Positions 35,694-43,520 of a stretch of DNA of 64,000 bases are shown here, in pieces (positions within the stretch are counted from its first letter, which is position 1; the number at the start of each line of letters is the position of its first letter). Both the position numbers and the translations under genes were made by a program. Source of the stretch: DATFDN01 sp963818725 (GTDB lineage Bacteria > Pseudomonadota > Alphaproteobacteria > Acetobacterales > Acetobacteraceae); NCBI GenBank assembly GCA_963818725.1, contig CAWFTU010000018.1:124001-188000 (forward strand), given 5' to 3'. The notes beneath the pieces were generated by a model. The model did no database searches. It saw only the letters and a program-made list of their open reading frames with translations, and had not been told where the DNA came from.

Positions 35694-36330
35694 TCAGGCG
35701 GCGTAAGACATCAGCTCAGCCAAACGCTGCTGAAGAGGCTTGGGGTTTTCGGCGGTTCGTGCGCGTGCACGCCAAGTCGGATAATCGCCCCGCCACAGGA
35801 TCGGGCTTACCGCCTCCTCTGCCCAGAGGATCCGTCTGACAGCGGCGAGGCAGTCCGAGAACGTCGGGTCCGGTTTCTTGTACCACGCTGCGCCGAGCAC
35901 CGTGAGCTTGCCGGTCCGTACGGCCAGCTCGGCGGCCCACAACGTCACCAGCGAGAACAATCCGAGCAACAGCGGCGTGGTCCGGTGGATCGCCAGGTCT
36001 GACCATTGGCGCTGTGTCTCGAACCCGAGATGGCGGCGGGTCTCCTGGAAGGTGACCTCCACCGCCCACCGCATCGCGTACCACGTCAGGATCTGCGAGG
36101 CCGTCTGCTCCGGATCGGAGCAGACGAACACGCGCGTTTCGGCGCGACCCGCCGGATCCTTGGTCAGCACCCAACGCACTGGCAATGTCTTCCCGTGCGC
36201 GCTCCACAGCGCCGTTCCGGTTGCGACGTCGGCCTCCCGTTGCATCGTCCCGTCCTTCGCCCGCCATCCCGGGATGCTCATACGCACCCACGTCGTGGCT
36301 TTCCGGACTGCCCGCGTCTTCGGCGTCAGC
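35694..36330 (-). pseudogene. DDE transposase, C-terminal fragment
   Basis: The reverse strand encodes TPKTRAVRKATTWVRMSIPG, LPVRWVLTKDPAGRAETRVF, then the YAMRWAVEVTFQETRRHLGF block with the catalytic Glu and a normal C-terminus ending LAELMSYAA. It resembles IS4/IS701-like DDE enzymes. The N-terminal half with the first catalytic residues is missing at about 36330, where it abuts an IS5 fragment on the other strand. Confidence 0.7.
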
Positions 36331-36935
36331 TGACGTGTGCCGGGTTGGCTGATCGAGAAGCACGGCACCCACGCACGGCGGTCGTGGCGGAAGCTGCACA
36401 TCGGCCTTGATGCCGAGACCGGCCAGATCGTCGCCTCGGCACTCACCGACCGCGACATGGACGACGCTTCCCAGGTCGGCCCCTTGCTCGACCAGGTCGC
36501 GGGCGCGGTGGCCTCGTTTGTTGCTGACGGTGCGTACGACCAGGAGAGCGTTTACGCCGATGTCGCCGCGCGTCATCCGGACGCGGCCGTCGTTGTGCCG
36601 CCACGCGCGACGGCGGTGCCGAGCGCGACGGCCGAGAGCGCGCCGACGCAGCGCGACCGCCACCTCCAGTGCATCGCCGAGCACGGCCGCATGGGCGGAG
36701 CAGCCGAAGGTTCCGCGCGCGCAGCGCGTGGAATGGCTACGGAGGGTGGCAGACGCGATCGGGCTACAACGCGCGCGCCCGCGCCGAGGCGGCGGTCGCG
36801 CGCTGGAAACAGGTGATCGGGGACGGGCTGCGCTCGCACAAGGACGAGCGCCGGGCGACCGAGGTGGAGGTCGCTGTCCATGCGCTCAATCGTATGCTGG
36901 AGCTGGGACGCCCGATCTCTGTGCGCATCGCCTGA
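36331..36935 (+). pseudogene. IS5-family transposase, 3' fragment with frameshifts
   Basis: Begins inside the gene with WLIEKHGTHARRSWRKLHIG, then ALTDRDMDDASQVGPLLDQV, DGAYDQESVYADVAARHPDA and PTQRDRHLQCIAEHGRMG. Frame is lost near 36700 and resumes with RWKQVIGDGLRSHKDERRAT to the C-terminus LELGRPISVRIA. The 5' part is absent. Third piece of a mosaic of unrelated transposase remnants. Confidence 0.75.
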
Positions 36936-37067
36936 CCCCGAACGGGGCTGGGGCGAGTACGCCTGCACTCCAAGTCCGTGCAACACGCCGGATCCGGCCC
37001 GTGTTGCGCCCTCAGCAACGCGTGAACACCAGAAAGAGGGATTCGGCCGTCCAGGAGGCATGGTCTG

Positions 37068-37325
37068 TCAGACTTCCCCATGGATTGCGGTTCGCAGTGT
37101 CGCCTCATCCGGCCCGCGCGCGGTACAGCAGCTGGCAAGCTTGCCATCTATGACCACGCTCGGAACGCTCGCGATTCCATGCTGCCGTGCCTTGGCGGCG
37201 ATCTCCGGTTGGTGCATGTCGAGCACTTCGACATTGTGGGAAGCTCCTGCAATGCGCTTAACCAGCTCCTCGGCTTCCTTGCAGGCAGGACAGCCGGCGC
37301 TGAAGACCTCGATTTTCTGGACCAT
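37068..37325 (-). CDS. Thioredoxin/glutaredoxin-like small protein
   Basis: An 85-residue thioredoxin-fold protein with the redox motif CPAC at residues 12-15 (IEVFSAGCPACKEAEELV), and the cis-Pro segment IASVPSVVIDG. It has no signal peptide, so it is probably cytoplasmic. It lies 14 bp downstream of a methyltransferase gene on the same strand and in the same block as copper-response genes; genes of this type are often found with metal or arsenic resistance loci. The partner and substrate are unknown. Confidence 0.85.
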   Translation of the reverse strand: MVQKIEVFSAGCPACKEAEELVKRIAGASHNVEVLDMHQPEIAAKARQHGIASVPSVVIDGKLASCCTARGPDEATLRTAIHGEV

Positions 37326-37339
37326 GGCCGCCTCCTCGG

Positions 37340-38271
37340 TCAGACACGCTCCAATGTGGGACTTTTCCTCATGGGAGGGTCAAGGTGACCGTCAGACGGT
37401 TTCCGTGCTTGTCCCGAGTACGTGAACGTCATCACCCTGGGCCCACGCATGTAGCCGGTGTCCAGTCGCTCCATCCGAAATCCCGCGGCGGAGATGAGGC
37501 CGTCGATCTCGCGGTTAAGGTGGCACCCGCCGGCGACCCGCTTCCAGAGCGGCGTGAGGCGATCCTGCCAGCGGCCGACGCGCGGTTCCGGCGCCCGCCC
37601 GTGTTCGACGAACAGCAGCCTCCCTCCAGGCCGAAGAACCCGCTGCGCCTCCCGCAAGGCCTTGACGGGATCCGCCACGCTGCACAGCGTCCACGTCGTG
37701 ACCACGCTGTCCACAGAGGCGTCCTCGAGCGGCAAGGCTTCCGCTGATCCTTCGAGGAGATCGAACTCGGAACAGGACGTCGGAGCGCCGAGCTCCCGCC
37801 ATGGCCAGGAGTGTTGGCGAGGGGTCGATGCCAATGACAGACCTCACCTCAGGCCCATAGAATGGCAGGTTCAGCGCCGGGCCGATGCCCAGCTCCAGGA
37901 CGCGGCCACTCGCCGCGCTGGCGACCCGCTGTCGGCATGGAACCAGCTCTGGCGCCGCAACTGCTCAACCCACCCCGCTTCGCGCAATGCATTGATATAG
38001 AATGATTTTCAGCAGTCTCAGAAAACGGGATAAATTTGGGCAGTTGAAGTAAAATCCGCGGCGATACCAGATACTTATTTATATCGTAATATCGCAGCCT
38101 TGGCCGTTACATGCGTCGGATTCGATACTGCCGTTACGCCCAAAATCGCCTCGCCCAGAAAGCGTTGCTTATCAATGATTTGCGGAGGGAGGGGTGGGTT
38201 GAGCAGTTACCTGGCGCCTGCATGCCCAGCGCGAGAAGCCGGGGGAGCAGAAGGCGATCATACAATCCCAT
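37340..38271 (-). pseudogene. Class I SAM-dependent methyltransferase, split by a MITE and frameshifted
   Basis: The start at 38271 gives MGLYDRLLLPRLLALGMQA, then a 256-bp element intervenes, and the gene resumes at 37954 with PELVPCRQRVASAASGRVLE and the SAM-binding LELGIGPALNLPFYGP and GIDPSPTLLAMA. Frame is lost near 37800 and continues as CSEFDLLEGSAEALPLED, VVTTWTLCSVADPVKALREA and VLRPGGRLLFVEHGR. The family is the phosphatidylethanolamine or ubiquinone-type small methyltransferases. Removing the insert and one copy of the duplication rejoins MQAPELVP. Confidence 0.85.
37955..38210. mobile_element. 256-bp MITE with IS66-type ends
   Basis: The ends read GCAACTGCTCAACCCACCCC and GTAACTGCTCAACCCACCCC inward, a 20-bp inverted repeat with one mismatch. 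The 8-bp target CTGGCGCC is duplicated at 37947-37954 and 38211-38218. Near-GTAA ends with an 8-bp duplication match IS66. The inside is AT-rich (for example TTATTTATATCG) and has no gene, so it must be moved by a transposase made elsewhere. Confidence 0.88.
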
Positions 38272-38471
38272 GAGCGTCACCGGTATGGCAGCGGTATCCG
38301 TCTCAAGCATCGCCGGACGCGGGGAGCCTCCTTGTGCTGCTATCCGCCTCCTGCGTGGCGGGGTGCAGTGACCAGGCGCGGCATCCCCACGCGAGGGAGA
38401 GGGTGGGGACGACCAGCCACTGCGCCACCGGCGCCAGCCCAGTCCCGATCCAGGGCAGTGTTGGCATGATA

Positions 38472-39635
38472 CCGAAGCCAGTGCCCTTTGGGTCATCGGG
38501 CTTGCTTGTCGCGGTGACGATCTGATTTGCTCTCCTTGGTGGTCGGAGGAGGGGCGGTGGTGCTGGGGCTGGCGATATCGGATCGGCACAGCGCGGAGGC
38601 GCTGCGAAAGATGGTGCGGGCAGAGACCCGGCCCCGTGTGGGCATCCGCATGCTGGCGATCGCGGCACTGCTGGACGGGCTCGACCGGACCGGTGCGGCC
38701 CGACAGTTCGGCATGAGCCGCAACGTGCTGCGCATCTGGATCACGCGCTACAACCAGGACGGGGTCGCTGGTCTGGTGGACCGGTGGAGCAGCGGGCCGC
38801 CCGCGAAGCTGTCGGCCGAGCAGCAAGCGCAGCTGCGCGCCACGGTGGCGGCCGGCGCCGAACTCGAGCGCGACGGCATCGTCGCGTTCCGGGTGGCCGA
38901 TATCTGCGGGGTGGCCGAGCGCGCGTTTGGTGTCCGCTACAGCCGCTCGGGGATGCAGCGCCTGCTGCACGCGATCGGCTGCTCCTGGTTGGTGCCGCGG
39001 CCCCGCCACCCTCGGGCCGATGCCGCCGCCCAGGCGGCGTTCAAAAAAGGATTTGCCGGCAATGCTCGCCACGCTCGCCGCCGCGCATCCCGCGGCCGCG
39101 CGCATCGAGCTGTGGTTCCAGGATGAGATGCGTGTCGGCCAGAAGGGCACGCTGACCCGGGTCTGGGGTCTGCGCGGCCAGCGTGCCGTGCGCCGACGCG
39201 ACCTGCGGTTCAGCTCCGCTTATCTGTTCGGTGCTGTCTGCCCCGAGCGGGGCACTGGCGCCGCCCTTGTGCTGCCGCGCGTCAGTCTGTGGGCGACGGA
39301 ACCAGCACCTGGCCGAGATCAGCCAGCACGTCGCCCCCGGCGCGCACGCCGCCCTCGTGCTCGACGGGGCGGGCTGGCACTCCGAACCCGGCCTGGTCGT
39401 GCCCGCCACCATCACGCTCGTGCCCTTGCCACCCTACTCGCCGGAGTTGAACCCGGCAGAGGCGCTCTGGCATGAAATGCGGCGGCGCTTCTTCGCCTTG
39501 CAGGTGTTCAAAAACTACGACGCCATCGTCGATGCCTGCTGCGCAGCCTGGAACCGCGTCCAGGCAGACCCGGCGTTCATCAGGGCGGTCACCGGATACG
39601 CCTGGCTGCCCTCGCTCAAAGGCTAACGGCTTCGG
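38472..39635 (+). mobile_element. IS630-family element in the membrane protein gene
   Basis: The element is 1164 bp. Ends read inward as CCGAAGCC on both sides and are flanked by TA (38470-38471 and 39636-39637), the IS630 target duplication. It is inserted in the opposite orientation to the host gene. It is distinct from the three IS630 copies at 50944-57560. Confidence 0.85.
38527..39626 (+). pseudogene. IS630-family transposase, two frame breaks
   Basis: The N-terminal frame has the helix-turn-helix domain (RTGAARQFGMSRNVLRIWIT; DGVAGLVDRWSSGPPAKLS). It leaves frame at a six-A run (39043-39048) where five A would keep FKKDLPAML in frame, and continues with ARIELWFQDEMRVGQKGTLT. A second break near 39290 leads to NQHLAEISQHVAPGAHAALV, VLDGAGWH and PPYSPELNPAEALWHEMRRR. 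The first break at a homopolymer could be a programmed or transcriptional slip; the second looks like a true mutation. Confidence 0.8.
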
Positions 39636-39984
39636 TATGAGATCCGAGTAGGCCCAAGTCTTCCTGACGGCAGTGTTCAGATGTTCGCTGTAGGCGGTGT
39701 AGCCGAGGCCGATCGCGATGACCGTCGCACCAACCGACCAGGCGCGTTTCCGAGGCCAGTCCGGCGACCCGAGCACGGTCAGCGCGGCAACGAGCGCGCC
39801 GGTCGCGATGAGGACGTCCCCCGCCGTGCAGTGCAGAACCGCGAAGGCAATGTCGCCCGAAGAGCCTGTCTGCCAAAGGGTGTAGAGCGGGAGCTGCGCG
39901 GTCTCCCATGCGAGGTTCCCAACGGCGGCCGCTGCCAGATAGCGCCTGAGCGCAAGGAGCCAGTCGGGGTGCGTGGGGCCGGTG

Positions 39985-40651
39985 TCACCCAGTGGTGGGC
40001 CGGCCCGCCGAGGCGCGACCGCCCAGCCGCGGGAACCAGGCCGGCACCTCCGCGGCGTAGCGGTCTGTACTCGGCTCCGAACGCCCGGCGCGCCTCTTTC
40101 TCCTCGGTGTGCGCGAGATGGACGTACATGCCGACCAGCACCGGGAACATCAGCAGGGTGAGCAGCGTCGGCCACTGCAGGAGGAAGCCGAGCATGATGG
40201 CGATGAAGGCAACGTATTGTGGGTGCCGCACGCGGGCGTACGGGCCCGTCGTCGCCAGCCGATGTGCCCGCTGCGCCTGAAAGAGCACGTTCCAGGCCGA
40301 GGAGAGCAGCAGGAAGCCGCCGCCGACGAAGAGATAGCTGAGAATGTGCAGCGCGCTGAAGTGCGGGTCGCCCTTGAGGCCGAAGACGGTGTGCCAAAGG
40401 TGCCCGGCGTCGTGCGACATCAGGTCCATGCCCGGATAGCGCGCCTGCAGCCACCCGGAGAGCAGGTAGATGGCCAGCGGGAAGCCGTACATCTCAGCGA
40501 ACAGCGCGACGATGAAGCCGCTGAACACGCCAAACGACCGCCAGTCCCGGGGTGTTTGCGGCTTGGCGAAGCTGAAGGTGAAGACGATGAACACCAGCGA
40601 GTTCAGCACGACCAGCGCCCAGAGGCCGTACGCGGGGGCGTCGTGCGTCAT
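39985..40651 (-). pseudogene. Isoprenylcysteine carboxyl methyltransferase-like membrane protein, 3' frameshift
   Basis: From the ATG at 40651: membrane segments YGLWALVVLNSLVFIVFTFS, VFSGFIVALFAEMYGFPLAI, ILSYLFVGGGFLLLSSAWNV and MLGFLLQWPTLLTLLMFPVL, with the SAM-site motif TTGPYARVRHPQYVAFIAIM and the final HLAHTEEKEARRAFGAEYR. Near 40065 one extra base shifts the frame; in the alternative frame YAAEVPAWFPRLGG leads to a TGA at 39985-39987. Only the last 30 or so residues are affected, so some activity might remain. The start overlaps the stop of the DUF2933 gene (ATGA). Confidence 0.8.
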
Positions 40652-40790
40652 GACAGGTCTTCCCGGGCCTGCTCACGCTCGCTGCCTAGCGCAGTGCGTC
40701 CGTCCAGCTCCCGATTCCCCTCATGGCCGCTGTGGCCGTGGTGCATGAACAGGTGCATCAGCGGGCAGGCGAGGATGAGCAGGTACGGCA

Positions 40791-41781
40791 ACCCCAGCTA
40801 TGGATAAGCCGTGATTTTTTGTGCTGCCAGTGAAATGGAGGGCTTGCCGAATCTGAAGGCGTAGGCGACGAGGCAGGAGAGGACATGGACCATGGCGTTG
40901 ATGACGGACCTGTGGCGTGAATGCTCAAGCCCCATTTCGGATTTCAGGGTATCGAGCACGGTCTCGATGACGAAGCGTTTGCGCAGCATGACCTTGTCGG
41001 CGAGGGGCATGAGGTGGTTCTTCATGTTCCGCCGGATGCCGGTGATGAGGTGCAGGCCACGTTGCCAGAGTTTCTTGAACAGTTCGTGGCTGATATAGCC
41101 CTTGTCGGCGTAGAGCTTGCCGGCCAGGTGGCGGGTCATCGCGTCCAGCACGGTGCTGTCGGCGGTGTTGCCGGGGGTGATCTTCAGCGCCACGATCTGG
41201 CCTTTGTGGTTGATCACGAAGTGCAGCTTGAGCCCGTAGAACCACCCCATGCTGGTCTTGCCGCGCGCCGCCAGGCCGTCGAAGACCTTGTGGCGGTGGA
41301 TGCGGCGATTGTGGCAGACGGCCAGCTTGGTCGAGTCGGCGAAGTAGACGCCTGTCTCCTCACCGCTCACGCTGTGCAACAGGACCATCAGGGGTGCGAA
41401 CAGCCGCGGCATCAGGCTGACAAAGCGATCATAATGCGGCAGATCGCCAAAGCAGGCACGATGCTGCTGGCCGATCCCGTAGTGGTAGAACGCCTTGAAG
41501 TGCTTGAACGCCGAGAGATGAAACAGCACCATGATGAACAGCATCTCGGACCGCGACAGCTTGCCGGTGCGCTGCCTTGTCGTTTCCGAAGGGATCAGCC
41601 GGTGCGCTTCCCAGTCTCCGAACACTTTGCAGAAGTCGTCGAGACAGCAATACAGCGCCGTGATATCAATGGCCATTGAGGGGACCTCTGGAACCGGGTT
41701 TGACGCTCCGTCTTGGCAAACCGATGCTGTCAAGTCCTTGGTTCTTTGGGAATCCCCTCAACCCTTATCCATAGTTCAGGT
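40791..41781 (-). mobile_element. IS982-family insertion sequence
   Basis: The element is 991 bp. Ends ACCCCAGCTATGGATAAG and ACCTGAACTATGGATAAG match at 14 of 18 positions and start with ACC as in IS982. The 7-bp target TACGGCA is duplicated at 40784-40790 and 41782-41788. Confidence 0.9.
40798..41676 (-). CDS. IS982-family transposase
   Basis: A 292-residue DDE transposase from the ATG at 41676 (MAIDITALYCCLDDFCKVFG). Family blocks: FHLSAFKHFKAFYHYGI, YFADSTKLAVCHNRRIHRHK with the first Asp, the GKTSMGWFYGLKLHFVINHK block, LYADKGYISHELFKKLWQRG with the second Asp, and the C-terminal RFVIETVLDTLKSEMGLEHS with the Glu. Frame intact. The stop lies within the inverted repeat region of the element. 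Confidence 0.92.
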   Translation of the reverse strand: MAIDITALYCCLDDFCKVFGDWEAHRLIPSETTRQRTGKLSRSEMLFIMVLFHLSAFKHFKAFYHYGIGQQHRACFGDLPHYDRFVSLMPRLFAPLMVLLHSVSGEETGVYFADSTKLAVCHNRRIHRHKVFDGLAARGKTSMGWFYGLKLHFVINHKGQIVALKITPGNTADSTVLDAMTRHLAGKLYADKGYISHELFKKLWQRGLHLITGIRRNMKNHLMPLADKVMLRKRFVIETVLDTLKSEMGLEHSRHRSVINAMVHVLSCLVAYAFRFGKPSISLAAQKITAYP

Positions 41782-41961
41782 TACGGCAGCGCGCCGAAGA
41801 CGTGCGCCGTGTGCTCGGTGAGCAGATAGAAGGCAGCGATCGCCAGGAAGCCCAGAGAACGACGCCGCCTCGGGTCTGCCAAAGCGGGATATGCGACTGG
41901 TTGTGCATCTCGGATTTTCCTGCGGTGGCCGCGTGGCCCTTTCACCGGATCTCGTCCCTGC

Positions 41962-42639
41962 TCAGGGGGCCATGCCCCGCATTGATTGGAAGTGCTCTGC
42001 CATCAGCTGATCTGCGGCTCGCTTCTGCTCGTCCGAGAGCGCGGCGTAGAGCGGCCGACCCGCCGCTTCCACCGAGCGCAGTACCTCGAGTTGGGCCGAC
42101 AGCAGGGCGATCCGGCGTTGAAGCAGATCCGGCGCGGTGATGTGTCCGCCTCCCTGCGTCGCCCGCGTCACCGCTTCTCGCAGGGTGTTGGCCGCGGCCC
42201 GGAACGCGTCAGCGAAGGCGTTCCACTGCGGCTGCTGGGCGTCGGTGATGTGCAACTCCGCCCGGTAGAAGGCGAGTTGGCCGTCGATATGCTCAAGCGG
42301 CCGCACCACAGCCTGCGCGACCATATGCCGGTGCATCATCTCCATCATCCGGCTCATGTCGCCGCCCATCATCCCAGGCATCCCACCCTGGGGTCTGCCC
42401 GGCATCGGCATGTCCTGACCGCCCATGCCCGGCATGCCGCCCTCCGGGTGTTGAGCCAGGCTGGGTGCCGCTGTCGTCGGCGCGGTTTGGGCCGTGGCGG
42501 CGCTTGGGTGGTGGGCCGCGTGGTCCTGTTCGGTCGGTGTTTGCGCGGCGGCAGTTCCCCCGAATGCGAGGCTGGTAACGATTGCTGCCAGGGCCACGCT
42601 GGTCGTGAGCCGCCCGGTCATTGTCACGGATTCCTTCAC
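41962..42639 (-). CDS. Spy/CpxP-like periplasmic protein (LTXXQ family)
   Basis: A 225-residue exported protein. The N-terminus is a signal peptide (MTGRLTTSVALAAIVTSLAF, cleavage after TAAA); the second Met (42621) may be the real start. A Met/Gly/Pro-rich segment (GMPGMGGQDMPMPGRPQGGM) with His and Met could bind copper. The C-terminal half (LEHIDGQLAFYRAELHITDA, then LYAALSDEQKRAADQLM) is the helical LTXXQ-type domain found in the periplasmic chaperones Spy and CpxP and in CzcE/P-like metal proteins. It lies downstream of the copper regulator on the same strand. Confidence 0.82.
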   Translation of the reverse strand: MKESVTMTGRLTTSVALAAIVTSLAFGGTAAAQTPTEQDHAAHHPSAATAQTAPTTAAPSLAQHPEGGMPGMGGQDMPMPGRPQGGMPGMMGGDMSRMMEMMHRHMVAQAVVRPLEHIDGQLAFYRAELHITDAQQPQWNAFADAFRAAANTLREAVTRATQGGGHITAPDLLQRRIALLSAQLEVLRSVEAAGRPLYAALSDEQKRAADQLMAEHFQSMRGMAP

Positions 42640-42679
42640 GGGTTCCTCGTCTGCATTTCCGCTTCGTCAGGTTTCTCGT

Positions 42680-43207
42680 TCACGCCACCGCACAGCGGGC
42701 CTGTGGCCGCCTAAATCGCACCGCGCGGCGCGGAGCGCTTTGATCCGGATCAATCCCGTCCCGGCACCCCGGCCGCTTGCTCGCGGCCACACCACCTATG
42801 GCCGCAGGCACTCGGGCATCGCCGCACTCCAGGTCGCGAAGGATCGGGCATTCCGGCCGGCGGTCGCCGCGGCAGGCATCAGCCAACTCCTCAAGCGCAT
42901 CGCACATCCCGGCAAGCGCCGCGATCCTCGCCCGCAGCTCGGTGACATGTTCCATGGCGATCCGCTTCACGTCGGCGCTCGACCGTTCCCGATCCTGCCA
43001 AAGCCCCACCAGCAGCTTGATGCGTTTGATCGGCAAGCCGAAGTCGCGGGCCCGTCGGATGAAGCGCAGGGTGTTCACGTCAGCGTCCGTGTAGACGCGG
43101 TAGCCCGCCCCGCTCCGGCCTGCTTTTGGGATGAGGCCGATGCTCTCGTAGTACCGGAGCATCTTGGCCGAGACACCGGACGCCTTGGCCGCCCGCCCGA
43201 TGTTCAT
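42680..43207 (-). CDS. MerR-family Cu(I)-responsive regulator (CueR/HmrR type)
   Basis: A 175-residue activator from the ATG at 43207. The MerR helix-turn-helix is MNIGRAAKASGVSAKMLRYY with the wing RSGAGYRVYTDADVNTLRFI. A long dimerisation helix follows. Cys112 and Cys120 (ACRGDRRPECPIL) are at the positions that bind Cu(I) in CueR. The tail after residue 125 is about 45 residues longer than CueR and low-complexity. Divergent from copA across a region with three palindromes of the family type. Expected role: switch on copA when cytoplasmic Cu(I) rises. Confidence 0.9.
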   Translation of the reverse strand: MNIGRAAKASGVSAKMLRYYESIGLIPKAGRSGAGYRVYTDADVNTLRFIRRARDFGLPIKRIKLLVGLWQDRERSSADVKRIAMEHVTELRARIAALAGMCDALEELADACRGDRRPECPILRDLECGDARVPAAIGGVAASKRPGCRDGIDPDQSAPRRAVRFRRPQARCAVA

Positions 43208-43247
43208 AGTGACCTCCGCTCTTGCCGCCCGAGGTGATAACCCCGCA

Positions 43248-43278
43248 GAAATGGGGCTTCCCACTGTGGGAAGGTCAA
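43248..43278 (-). promoter_or_regulatory. CueR/HmrR-type box 1 (toward the regulator gene)
   Basis: The palindrome CTTCCCACTGTGGGAAG lies at 43257-43273. On the minus strand TTGACC (43278-43273) followed by 19 bp leads to a weak -10 (CATTTC). A dyad in a long spacer is the promoter design of MerR regulators. It is the best of the three copies. Confidence 0.7.
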
Positions 43279-43305
43279 GGCTGAGGAAGATTGCCTTTGA
43301 CGTGA

Positions 43306-43327
43306 TTGGCCTTCCCACTGCGGGAAT
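43306..43327 (+). promoter_or_regulatory. CueR/HmrR-type box 2
   Basis: TTGGCC at 43306-43311 overlaps the imperfect palindrome CTTCCCACTGCGGGAA (43311-43326). It faces copA and lies about 200 bp upstream of its ATG. The -10 region downstream is poor. Confidence 0.55.
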
Positions 43328-43443
43328 TCCTCCCTCCGGAACAAGGCACGAGGAAAAGGAACCAAACATCCTCTTCAAAAAGGAGCAAGGCACGGCGCTC
43401 TTCTCCAGAAGGTCAGGGCTGAGGAAAGACGCCTCTAACGTGG

Positions 43444-43468
43444 TTGACCTTCCCATTGTGGGAATCCC
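43444..43468 (+). promoter_or_regulatory. CueR/HmrR-type box 3, likely copA promoter
   Basis: TTGACC at 43444-43449 overlaps CTTCCCATTGTGGGAA (43449-43464), 56 bp before the copA start. A spacer of 19 bp would place the -10 at 43469-43474 (CACCTT), which is weak but typical for activator-dependent promoters. Confidence 0.6.
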
Positions 43469-43520
43469 CACCTTCCGAGCATCGCGACACCAGAACCGGA
43501 CCTCCCCGAAGGCGGCACCC

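Larger units (their letters stand above)
38303..39990 (-). pseudogene. Small multi-helix membrane protein, disrupted by IS630
   Basis: The upstream part (about 39990 to 39638) encodes LLALRRYLAAAAVGNLAWET, DIAFAVLHCTAGDVLIATGA, RAWSVGATVIAIGLGYTAYS and the TWAYSDLIP segment. After the IS630 the downstream part (38469 to 38303) continues with PTLPWIGTGLAPVAQWLVVP and ends in ASGDA. Four hydrophobic segments are seen. Proteins of this type occur beside copper-exporting ATPases, but their function is not established. The start is unclear: no ATG, and the frame overlaps the end of the preceding methyltransferase-like gene. Confidence 0.7.
40648..41908 (-). pseudogene. DUF2933 small membrane protein, disrupted by IS982 and a frameshift
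   Basis: The start at 41908 gives MHNQSHIPLWQTRGGVV; two extra bases near 41860 shift the frame to LGFLAIAAFYLLTEHTAHVF and GALP, where the IS982 element interrupts. On the other side it continues LPYLLILACPLMHLFMHHGH and ends in REDLS, with its TGA overlapping the next gene's ATG. DUF2933 proteins are short, His/Met-rich at the C-terminus and common in copper-resistance clusters. Confidence 0.82.
43271..43468. repeat. Duplicated 60-bp control segment upstream of copA
   Basis: 43271-43330 and 43409-43468 align over 60 bp at roughly three matches in four. Each starts AAGGTCA, passes GGCTGAGGAA, and ends in a CueR-type palindrome. The segment has been duplicated so that the intergenic region carries several copies of the regulator site. 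Confidence 0.7.

Noticed and set aside
39985..40040. A clear start codon for the four-helix membrane protein gene
   Set aside because: No ATG, GTG or TTG in frame fits; the only overlap candidate reads CTG, so the start was left open.
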